Shown here: one piece after another, positions 8,220 through 15,663 of the stretch | Position numbering within the stretch: the first letter of the stretch is position 1 | Layout of the letters: each line of letters begins with the position of its first letter | Origin: Oligoflexia bacterium | GTDB taxonomy: Bacteria; Bdellovibrionota_B; Oligoflexia; Oligoflexales; JAGOVF01 | NCBI GenBank assembly: GCA_030432875.1 | Contig: JAUILP010000041.1 | Location: 1-32,404, forward strand | Length of the DNA stretch: 32,404 bases | Direction of reading: 5' to 3' | The notes under the pieces: model-generated | Databases searched by the model: none | Seen by the model: only the letters and a program-made list of their open reading frames with translations | Told to the model about the DNA's origin: nothing | Position numbers and translations under genes: made by a program

Positions 8220-9845
8220 TTACTGCCGCGCTTCTAAATAGTGCTCATAACTGCCTTCATAGATAGACAAGGAGCCGTGACTTACTTCAAAAACACGATT
8301 AGTGATTTCTTTGAGAAAATGACGATCATGACTCACGATGAGTAAGGTTCCTTCATAGGCTTTAAGAGTCTTTAAAAGAACTTCCCGTGATTCAATATCA
8401 AGATGATTAGTAGGTTCATCAAGAACAAGTAGATTAGGCCTTTTCGCCAACATGATAGCTAAAACCACCCGGCTTTTTTCCCCTCCAGAAAGCACGCGTA
8501 TTTTTTTTTCTATATCATCGCCACTAAAAAGAAAAGCGCCGAGAATACTACGGATTACCCCTGTTGATAGAGCGGGGAGATTATTTGTAAGTTCTTCAAA
8601 AATAGTATTCTCCTGATTTAATAGCTCTAAAGCATGTTGACTAAAATAGCCGACCTCTACATTTGCTCCCAAAACGACTGTTCCCTCTGTAGGTTCCGTA
8701 AGTCCAAGCATGACTTTAAGAAGCGTTGACTTACCTGCGCCATTGACGCCAGTTACGGCAACGCGATTGAGACGTCTCACAACGCCGCTCACCCCGCCAA
8801 AAACAGATCTCTCTTTCCCATCAGGAGTCACCCAGGTTTTGCCAAGATTTTCCATCGACACAACATCATTGCCGCTACGAGGCGGAACATCAAAATTAAA
8901 TTGCATAACCCGCATTTCCGAGGGAACTTCAATACGGTCGATTTTTTCAAGTTTTTTTACTCGGGACTGCACCTGCGCAGCATGAGAGGCTCTTGCCGCA
9001 AAACGTGCGATAAATTCTTCTTCTTTTGCAAGCATATCTTGCTGCCTTTTAGCCGACGCAATAAGATTTTCTCGCCGTAAATCACGCTCCCTTAAATAAA
9101 ATTCATAGTTACCCGAATATGACGATATGGCGCCGTTCGATACTTCCACGATACGCTTGACACTCCGGTTGAGAAATTCATAATCATGACTCGTCATAAA
9201 CAAGGCACCAGTAAAAGTCTTTAACCATTCCTCAAGCCATATAATAGATTCGAGATCAAGATGGTTGGTTGGCTCATCCATTAGGAGAACATCTGGATTG
9301 AGGGCAAGAATCGCGGCCAAGGCGATGCGCATTTTCCAACCACCGCTAAATGATTCAACGGGATGATTATAGGAATCAGGGCCAATTCCAAGGCCCGTCA
9401 GGATAGCCTGCGCTCGTGCTTCGAGGTCGTAGCCTCCCAGTTGCTGAAACTCGGACTGAACTTCGCCGTAGCGGTTCATCAAAGATTCCATTTCTTTATC
9501 ACTTAAAGGATTTTCCCTACACGTCGCCAGTCGGGCCTCTATCACGCTAATTTCTTTACCGAGCTCAGAAACTTTGCCTGCACTGGCCATTACCTGTTCC
9601 AAGGCGCTTAAGCCGCGCATATCGCCAACACTTTGAGAAAAATAGCCAACAACCGTATTGGGAACAATACTAACAGAGCCCCCATCAACGCTGTCCTCCC
9701 CCATAATAATGCGAAAAACTGTGGTTTTACCCGCACCATTGGGCCCGACAAGACCAATCCGATCACCGGGAAGTATTTGCATACTGGCATCGCCAAAAAG
9801 GACACGCTGCCCTTGCCGCTTGGTTACCTTATTTAATTGAATCAT
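8220..9845 (-). CDS. ABC-F family ATPase (ribosome-associated type)
   Basis: A soluble protein of 541 residues with two ABC nucleotide-binding domains and no membrane segments. Domain 1 has Walker A GPNGAGKTT (34-42), signature FSGGWKMRIALA and Walker B VLLMDEPTNHLDLES. Domain 2 has Walker A GVNGAGKSTLLK, signature LSGGEKSRVVLA and LLVLDEPTNHLD. The charged linker between them (about 240-315, rich in Arg, Lys and Glu) is the P-site tRNA-interaction region in ABC-F factors. Members act on stalled ribosomes or translation, and some give antibiotic resistance; this one resembles the general YbiT/YdiF-like housekeeping class, but I cannot place the subclass with certainty. It follows tgt with a 34-base gap in a tRNA-modification operon, which supports a translational role. 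Confidence 0.9.
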   Translation of the reverse strand: MIQLNKVTKRQGQRVLFGDASMQILPGDRIGLVGPNGAGKTTVFRIIMGEDSVDGGSVSIVPNTVVGYFSQSVGDMRGLSALEQVMASAGKVSELGKEISVIEARLATCRENPLSDKEMESLMNRYGEVQSEFQQLGGYDLEARAQAILTGLGIGPDSYNHPVESFSGGWKMRIALAAILALNPDVLLMDEPTNHLDLESIIWLEEWLKTFTGALFMTSHDYEFLNRSVKRIVEVSNGAISSYSGNYEFYLRERDLRRENLIASAKRQQDMLAKEEEFIARFAARASHAAQVQSRVKKLEKIDRIEVPSEMRVMQFNFDVPPRSGNDVVSMENLGKTWVTPDGKERSVFGGVSGVVRRLNRVAVTGVNGAGKSTLLKVMLGLTEPTEGTVVLGANVEVGYFSQHALELLNQENTIFEELTNNLPALSTGVIRSILGAFLFSGDDIEKKIRVLSGGEKSRVVLAIMLAKRPNLLVLDEPTNHLDIESREVLLKTLKAYEGTLLIVSHDRHFLKEITNRVFEVSHGSLSIYEGSYEHYLEARQ

Positions 9846-9879
9846 AATGCTTCACTTTATAAAATCCACTAGGATAAGT

Positions 9880-11940
9880 TTAGTTTGAAAATTGAACATG
9901 GTTAAGAATAGATGCCAAAAAATTCTCCTGATCCTCTTGGCTCGCGATATCTTCAGGAATTTTTGCGCTGCTGCGTCCCCAGCGTTCTAGCCAGACACGC
10001 CCGAGCAATCGTGGCTGCCACTTTGTCGGATCGGCACTAAAAGTTGCTTCGGTAAGAGCTATCGTCGTTTCTGGCTTTATACCAGTTCCAACTCCAGCAG
10101 CCACATAAAAACCTGCATTAAGAAGCGCAGCTCTCACTGCTGTTGACGCAGAATAGGTATAGAGCTCTGCTGGATCGCGCCCACAAACTTCTCTGATCTT
10201 TTTAAAACAGGCTGCCGTCCACAAAGGCGCATCAGTCTTAGCCGAAAAAGGATCATAAATAATAATATTTGGAATACCTGCCTGCTCCATAACACTAAAA
10301 AAATCACCTTCAATTAGTTCCCAGTGTAGGGGAATATGCTCAGCATGCCAAGACCCTTGCCGCATTAACGCATAAGGTGCCGCATGACGCGTATGTTGAA
10401 AAAGGTTTTGATGGGCTAAAACTAGCTTAAAAGAATCGAGATCATTTTCAAAACTTTTTATTTCTACAGGCCGTTTTTCGTTAGGGTTTCCCTCATTAAA
10501 AATCGCCTCTATCGCACGAATCATCGCCATGGCATTGTGACCAGCCCCAAGACCAACATCCCAGATGACCAAAGGACGATAATCCTTTTTATCATAAATA
10601 TGCTTTTTGAGATCAAGCTGAGCGACATAAAGTTTTTGTGCTTCTTCATCAGGATGTTGTGACGAATGCATGGTTTCAGCACTGCTAATTTGACTAATAC
10701 TACAAAAGCCTTGCGGCGAAGTAACAATCTCATAATTGCCCCGCCTAATATCTTTTTGCTTTGCCTCAACTTTTTCGCGAGCTTTTTCGGCTCTCTGATC
10801 GTAAATAGGATATTCGTCGTCACCCTTAATAAGAATTTCGCGCTGCTCTTGGTAAAAAGCAGAAAAAGTCCCGGCTAAAATGTGGCTGCGCATCTTCGCC
10901 ATGAGTTGATGATAAAAAGTGAGGTTATGGAGTGAAAGTAAGTGCCACCCCAGTGTTTCTCGGGCTTTTATAAGGTGATGAATATAGGCTTTTGTGTGGT
11001 TTGTACATGCGTAACACGGGCACGCACTATCGACTGGATCTTCGACAAAGCGGTAAACCCCGCGCGATAGTCTTAGGCGTCCGTTTGTCGTGTACGCGAC
11101 ACCCTGCTGCGATAATGCTGAAGGGATAATGCAATCAAACATGTCAATGCCACGGTGAACCGCTTCCAAAAGATCAATCGGGGTGCCAACGCCCATAAGA
11201 TAACGAGGGCGATCTCTGGGCAGAAGCGCGGTAACGATTTCCGTCATGTCCTCGCGCTCATGCCGCGATTCCCCAACCGCGAGACCACCAACAGCAAAGC
11301 CGTCAAAGGGGAGTTGGCTTAGGGTTCTAGCACTTTCTTGCCTTAAGTCCGTGTAGCAGGCACCTTGAACAATACCGAACAATGCCTGTCGGGAGTCCGC
11401 TGCGTTTCTTGCCGCTAGGCAGCGGGGAGCCCAGCGATGGGTGCGCTCCATTGCCTCTTTTGCTATCACATGCGGTGACGTAGAGGGAACACAGTGGTCT
11501 AAAACCATCATGATATCGCTGCCAATGCTCATCTGCATCTCAATGCAAGATTCAGGTGTTAAGGTGATTTTTCTCCCATCAATATGACTTTTAAAACTCA
11601 CACTATTGGCATCAAGTGTGACATGCTCTGGTAAAGAAAAAACTTGGAACCCACCAGAATCTGTAAGAACCGAACCTTGCCATCCGGTGAGCTTATGGAT
11701 ACTACCCACTTTGGCAAAAACCTCTGGACCTGGCCTGAGAAGCAAGTGATAGGTATTTGCTAACATGATTTGCGTGCCCGTCTCAGCCAGCTCATGAAAC
11801 CTCAGCCCTTTAACCGTAGCGGCTGTTCCGACTGGCATAAATAAGGGCGTGATTATTTCTCCATGTAAAGTCCTAAATCGTCCGGCCCGAGCCTTTGAAT
11901 GTGGGGCTTCTTTTTCAATTTGGAATTGTAGTCGCGTCAT
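9880..11940 (-). CDS. tgt: fusion: tRNA-guanine transglycosylase plus MnmC/MnmD-like methyltransferase
   Basis: A 686-residue two-enzyme fusion. Residues 1-370 are a bacterial Tgt, which exchanges guanine-34 for a queuosine precursor in GUN-anticodon tRNAs: DSGGFQVFSL (Asp94), DHC (Asp148), the preQ1 pocket GGLAVGE (218-224), the nucleophile in MFDC (Asp269), and a zinc site (Cys307, Cys309, Cys312, His338). The loop normally reading TRNAR after the nucleophile is here PSALSQQG. After a charged linker, residues about 405-650 match the DUF752/MnmC methyltransferase: SAM motif DVGLGAGHNA (461-470), DPFSAKTDAPLW (563-574) and TYSASTAVRAALLNAGF (595-611). That domain normally methylates nm5U34. 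The ATG at 11940 is chosen because MTRLQFQIEKE aligns with the Tgt start, although GTG 11979 and ATG 11967 are also open. It overlaps the end of dus by 26 bases, suggesting translational coupling. Confidence 0.88.
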   Translation of the reverse strand: MTRLQFQIEKEAPHSKARAGRFRTLHGEIITPLFMPVGTAATVKGLRFHELAETGTQIMLANTYHLLLRPGPEVFAKVGSIHKLTGWQGSVLTDSGGFQVFSLPEHVTLDANSVSFKSHIDGRKITLTPESCIEMQMSIGSDIMMVLDHCVPSTSPHVIAKEAMERTHRWAPRCLAARNAADSRQALFGIVQGACYTDLRQESARTLSQLPFDGFAVGGLAVGESRHEREDMTEIVTALLPRDRPRYLMGVGTPIDLLEAVHRGIDMFDCIIPSALSQQGVAYTTNGRLRLSRGVYRFVEDPVDSACPCYACTNHTKAYIHHLIKARETLGWHLLSLHNLTFYHQLMAKMRSHILAGTFSAFYQEQREILIKGDDEYPIYDQRAEKAREKVEAKQKDIRRGNYEIVTSPQGFCSISQISSAETMHSSQHPDEEAQKLYVAQLDLKKHIYDKKDYRPLVIWDVGLGAGHNAMAMIRAIEAIFNEGNPNEKRPVEIKSFENDLDSFKLVLAHQNLFQHTRHAAPYALMRQGSWHAEHIPLHWELIEGDFFSVMEQAGIPNIIIYDPFSAKTDAPLWTAACFKKIREVCGRDPAELYTYSASTAVRAALLNAGFYVAAGVGTGIKPETTIALTEATFSADPTKWQPRLLGRVWLERWGRSSAKIPEDIASQEDQENFLASILNHVQFSN

Positions 11941-13165
11941 GATTGTTGGGATTTCTTTCTCCAGCATAAACCCAGTCACAATTTGGGTTATAAATTAGGG
12001 GATAACCACCAGATAATTGGTGCCCCGCATCATAGCACTCCCGGTCAAAGCTGGCGAGAGCAGAAATAAAATCACTAAAATTGGTGCTCCGTAGTGGTGT
12101 TGGCGCATAAAACGGCAGCGGCAGACTACTTCGTAAATAGCTCCAAAGCATTTTGATACTACTAAATATTTTTTTTTCAAAAAGAGTCTCAGTAGGCTTA
12201 AGCTCCTTGCCAAAAACGTGATAAGACAAAACGGCTTGTGCCTGACGCCATTTTTCTTCCTCGATAGTACAGGGATTTAAAAAAAAGCCCTGATCAGCCA
12301 GCTCCAGAAGTTTCTCAGGGTTTTGCCACAGCAGGGTGCGCAGAAGTGCATAGCACGTAAGCGCATGAATAAGAGTCGTCAAGGAAACATTAACGACCTC
12401 TCCTTTTGATAACTCATAAAAAAGCCAAGGATTTCTTAGGGCCCCACGCCCGATAATCACCCCAGCGATACCAGGAGCCTCGGAGACTTTTAGGTTATAG
12501 GTTCGCCGGTCCATGATGTCACCTGAACCATAAACAGGGACGGGAACTTTTTCAGCAGCATGAGCGATGAGATCCCAGGACGCTTTTCCTGTATACCGCT
12601 GCACGCGGGTCCGCCCATGCACGGTAAGGCGCGCAAGAGGATATTCGGCGATACTTTCGATTAGGGCCAAAAAATCATCAGGGTCTTTACCGTAGCCCGT
12701 GCGCATTTTTAGGCTTATATGCTGAGCCCCTAAAGAATGGCAGATTGAATGAATAAATTTTTTAAACTCCGCTTTTTGTGCCAGCAAACTACTCCCCGCT
12801 CCTTTTCCGGTGACCGTAGGAGAGGGGCAGCCCGCATTGAGATCGACCGTTGCGGTTTCCTTTAATATGGTTTCAGCACCGCGGCAAAATGCTTCCGGGC
12901 TTTCGGCCATAATTTGGGGAACGAGACGGTAAGGGACTAAATCTTTTGCTCGGTTTAGTTCGGGCGCAAAAAATGGACTGGGTAGAGGATTTTGTTGATG
13001 ACCTGTAACGCGCCAAAATGGTGTGCTCATAAATGGCGGCGGAAATAGTAGCGAAAACCATAACCGTGTCGCAAAATCGCTTACCCCTTCCATCGGCGCT
13101 AATCCAGTGGGAATTAGCTTTTCCTGAGCATATAACGAACGACTCTGGGGTGGGTTTTTCATCAT
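11915..13165 (-). CDS. dus: tRNA-dihydrouridine synthase (DusC-like)
   Basis: An FMN-dependent enzyme that reduces uridine to dihydrouridine in tRNA. Motifs are LAPMEGVSD at the N-terminus, RLVPQIMAESPEAF, DLNAGCPSPTVTGKGAGSSLL with the catalytic Cys113, SLKMRTGYG, LTVHGRTRVQRYTG, VPVYGSGDIMD and GVIIGRGALRNPWLF. The GCPSPTVTGKG form and the order of elements recall DusC more than DusA or DusB, but assignment of the target uridine is uncertain. The C-terminal third (from about residue 270) is longer than in DusC and may be a lineage-specific tail. The ATG at 13165 is preferred because GGTGG lies seven bases upstream; an upstream ATG at 13180 has no ribosome site. It is the first gene of the minus-strand operon and overlaps the start of the tgt fusion. 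Confidence 0.88.
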   Translation of the reverse strand: MMKNPPQSRSLYAQEKLIPTGLAPMEGVSDFATRLWFSLLFPPPFMSTPFWRVTGHQQNPLPSPFFAPELNRAKDLVPYRLVPQIMAESPEAFCRGAETILKETATVDLNAGCPSPTVTGKGAGSSLLAQKAEFKKFIHSICHSLGAQHISLKMRTGYGKDPDDFLALIESIAEYPLARLTVHGRTRVQRYTGKASWDLIAHAAEKVPVPVYGSGDIMDRRTYNLKVSEAPGIAGVIIGRGALRNPWLFYELSKGEVVNVSLTTLIHALTCYALLRTLLWQNPEKLLELADQGFFLNPCTIEEEKWRQAQAVLSYHVFGKELKPTETLFEKKIFSSIKMLWSYLRSSLPLPFYAPTPLRSTNFSDFISALASFDRECYDAGHQLSGGYPLIYNPNCDWVYAGERNPNNHDATTIPN

Positions 13166-13270
13166 TCTTTCACCACCCATCAGAATTTTTCTTTCTCTTA
13201 TATTTTAAATAAAGAATAGAAGGCTTAGGTAAAATCGTGTGATACATAAAATATACAGTGAAGAAAATAA

Positions 13271-13332
13271 TATGTTTTTTTTTCTCATACAAGAGCTTTA
13301 CGATTATTTATCGGCGATTTAAAAAAAACATA
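13271..13332. other. long inverted repeat with T/A tracts
   Basis: TATGTTTTTTTT (13271-13282) is matched by AAAAAAAACATA (13321-13332), 12 bp with a 38-base spacer. It lies between the end of the small periplasmic-protein gene and the start of dus, both on the minus strand. It may belong to a terminator or an AT-rich promoter region; nothing decides between them. Confidence 0.3.
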
Positions 13333-13420
13333 CCTCGCACACCGCCCGATCACCCAAAGCCTAGCCTTAATATTTTACTTTATGGTAATCGGGTCATAAA
13401 CGCTAACAAACTCGCCGCTA

Positions 13421-13867
13421 TTACATAGTACCCACTTCAGAGCCTGCTGAAGCGACGGCAGGAAATGTTAAACATGTTGTTTCTGGGACGCCATTTTCAA
13501 ATTCAAAAGAAATTGGACTGGGGCTACCATCTCGGTTCCAGGTTTCAATCTTGGTTACAACACTTCGAATCATGCACTCTGTTCTTTTATCGGGAGCCAC
13601 AAAATAAATAACGACTTTTCCTTGATAAGTCATCTCATCTGGACACATGGGCGTAGAAATACTTTCCCAGAACTTAAAATCTTGCACATTTATAGAAGAG
13701 ATTCTTTTCATATCCTTAGTCAAATCAAGATGAGCCGCGCTCAGCACCTGGGTAATAAGATCATTTTTTTGCTTAACTTCATCGACCTGATACATACAGG
13801 CACTCGCACGGGTTGCTAAAGCACAAACCAGGAATAAACTCGTAATAACGGAATTTCTCAATAACAT
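13421..13867 (-). CDS. small secreted (periplasmic) protein of unknown function
   Basis: 148 residues with a clear Sec signal peptide: MLLRNSVIT, a hydrophobic core SLFLVCALAT, and a cleavage site near RASA-C. The mature part has four Cys (ACMYQ, PMCPDE, TECMIRS, TTCLTF), which could form two disulphides in the periplasm, and reads as a small beta-rich domain (YQGKVVIYFVAP). I recognise no family. GGAGATAAAAA lies directly before the ATG at 13867. It stands alone on the minus strand, divergent from the Cys-rich lipoprotein at 14306, with a striking hairpin in the shared spacer. Confidence 0.72.
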   Translation of the reverse strand: MLLRNSVITSLFLVCALATRASACMYQVDEVKQKNDLITQVLSAAHLDLTKDMKRISSINVQDFKFWESISTPMCPDEMTYQGKVVIYFVAPDKRTECMIRSVVTKIETWNRDGSPSPISFEFENGVPETTCLTFPAVASAGSEVGTM

Positions 13868-14091
13868 TTTTTATCTCCTTCGCATTTTTTCCTTTTCATA
13901 AAGGACAGGTGGATTAACTCGATTAAAAAAAATAGCCACTTAAAACATGTGTTACCTATCAAGAGGGAAAATATAAGTCAACGTAATTTTTAATTTTTTA
14001 AATATTTTTTTGCATTTATATAAATAACCGCGAATGAGACGTTCAATGTCGTTCCCCTCATACCGATACCAAAACCAGAACAACTTTCACG

Positions 14092-14138
14092 TAGCTAGTC
14101 GCTGGCGCGAAACAGAGTTTCGCGCCAGCAACTAGCTA
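14092..14138. repeat. strong 22-bp inverted repeat in a divergent spacer
   Basis: Arms of 22 bp with one mismatch surround a three-base loop (AGA): left arm TA-GCTAGT-C-GCTGGCGCGAAAC (14092-14113), right arm GTTTCGCGCCAGC-A-ACTAGC-TA (14117-14138). There is no T run on either side, and both neighbouring genes start away from it, so it is not an ordinary terminator. It could be a REP/palindromic-unit element, an operator, or the stem of a small structured RNA. Apart from this hairpin and an AT-rich tract at 13970-14030, the 438 bases between the two genes show nothing I can name. Confidence 0.6.
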
Positions 14139-14305
14139 AGTATTGGATTAATCTAGCATTCGTCACATTTCCAGTACTCTGAGGCGAGGCAGGTCATCCT
14201 CATCTGGTGATGTATGACAGGCAAATTGATATTTGTTTTTCGCCTCTAAACCATAGGGCTCAGCAAATTTATATGCTCAGTAACGATCACTTTAAAAATC
14301 CGTCA

Positions 14306-15016
14306 ATGTTAAGAATACACCTCCTTTCTATTTTTATACTCATTTCTTCCTGTAGATATGGTGAGCAAGTCAAAATTTTCCAAGGCCAAGAAGGTGCCCG
14401 TGAGCAGCCCTCAAATTCGGGGAGGGTAAAAGATGAACAGGCTTATTCGCCACCACCTATTGCGGCAAAAACTGCTGTTATATACCCGACGCAACCCACA
14501 ACACAAGTTGTAAGTGAGGAAATTCAGCTCACACCAGACGGTCAGGAGCTTTCAGAAGATACGATAAAACGTGTACTCTCAGAAAATTCCGACGGAAATT
14601 ACTACCGATTCCCAGGAGAGCTTGAAAACTGTAGCCGCGCGCCACTCTCCAAAACCCCTGACACTCGCGGTCCGACTGCAGACTATGACCGTCTAAATAC
14701 CAAGAAATACATGCCCAACGCCCAAAGCTGTATGGGTAATGGGACAGAAGGCCGCAAATATAAAAGCTGTGCTGGGCTCGTTCCATACTGCTGCTACATG
14801 ATGGCTGCCACTGGTGATTATACAAAATGTATTGGTTACTGGGAGCGGCTTTGGTGTACAGAGGCTCAGTGCAATACCGCTAAGGACCGGGGAGCTACAG
14901 ATTCTCAGTGCGACGGAGAATGCCGCTGTGGGGCTACGTTCAAAACAGACTGCGGCTCTTCCATCCCCCCCGTTCCGCTGCTCAAAAGATTGCGTGATAT
15001 AGGTCAGATAAACTAA
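14306..15016 (+). CDS. cysteine-rich lipoprotein of unknown function
   Basis: A 236-residue predicted lipoprotein. The start at 14306 gives MLRIHLLSIFILISSC, a short type II signal peptide with Cys16 as the lipidated residue; the frame extends to a GTG at 14207 but the added residues do not look like a signal. No start here has a strong ribosome site, so the start is the least certain part. A low-complexity Pro/Gln/Glu region (about 20-95) is followed by a dense Cys domain with about a dozen Cys, including KSCAGLVPYCCYM, WCTEAQC and CDGECRCGATFKTDC, which should form several disulphides outside the cytoplasm. No family is recognised. It precedes lemA by 50 bases on the same strand but probably is not functionally tied to it. 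Confidence 0.72.
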   Translation: MLRIHLLSIFILISSCRYGEQVKIFQGQEGAREQPSNSGRVKDEQAYSPPPIAAKTAVIYPTQPTTQVVSEEIQLTPDGQELSEDTIKRVLSENSDGNYYRFPGELENCSRAPLSKTPDTRGPTADYDRLNTKKYMPNAQSCMGNGTEGRKYKSCAGLVPYCCYMMAATGDYTKCIGYWERLWCTEAQCNTAKDRGATDSQCDGECRCGATFKTDCGSSIPPVPLLKRLRDIGQIN

Positions 15017-15066
15017 AATATTCTCACTGGAAAGAGAGTAATAGGAAATAACGAGGTAAAAAGTTT

Positions 15067-15660
15067 ATGAATTCTTCAGTAATAATCGTCCTCACTATCG
15101 CTATCATCTTATTTTGGATCTCGCTCTACAACCGCCTGGTCAAGATGCGAAACTATTATGAAAATGCATTTTCCCAAATTGATGTCCAGCTAAAACGGCG
15201 GTATGACCTGATTCCTAATCTGGTAGAAACAGCTAAGGGCTACCTTGAGCATGAAAAGAGCACACTCGAGGCAGTTATTAAAGCGCGCTCAGCAGCGGTC
15301 AGTGCTTGCGGAGCCGCTGCTAAGGACCCTAGTTCCACCCATGAAATGACTAAATTAACCGAGGCTGAGGGTTTTTTGCAGCAAAGCTTGGGCAAACTAT
15401 TGGCTGTCATGGAGGCTTATCCAGACCTCAAAGGAGATCAACATATTTTGGACGTTATGGAAGAACTGCGTACAACTGAAAATAAAATTTCTTTTGCAAG
15501 ACAAGCTTTTAATGATGCCGTCATGCGTTTTAACGTTTTGCGAGAGACCTTTCCTATTAACTTAGTGGCTGTTCTCTTTAGATTTAGACAAGCTATCTAT
15601 TTTGAATTATCAAACCCCAGCGAGAGGGAAGCGGTCAAAGTCTCTTTTAAGAGGGATTAA
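15067..15660 (+). CDS. lemA: LemA family protein
   Basis: A 197-residue membrane-anchored coiled-coil protein. One N-terminal transmembrane helix (about residues 4-20) is followed by the family signature LYNRLVKMRNYYENAFSQID, then QLKRRYDLIPNLVETAKGYL, and long amphipathic helices to the end (ENKISFARQAFNDAVMRFN is typical). Length is normal. LemA proteins are often encoded beside an M48 membrane metalloprotease, as here, and the pair is thought to act in membrane protein quality control or envelope stress; the exact role is unproven. The stop codon is three bases before the protease start, so the two genes form one transcription unit. GAGG lies ten bases before the ATG, slightly far but acceptable. 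Confidence 0.92.
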   Translation: MNSSVIIVLTIAIILFWISLYNRLVKMRNYYENAFSQIDVQLKRRYDLIPNLVETAKGYLEHEKSTLEAVIKARSAAVSACGAAAKDPSSTHEMTKLTEAEGFLQQSLGKLLAVMEAYPDLKGDQHILDVMEELRTTENKISFARQAFNDAVMRFNVLRETFPINLVAVLFRFRQAIYFELSNPSEREAVKVSFKRD

Positions 15661-15663
15661 TCC

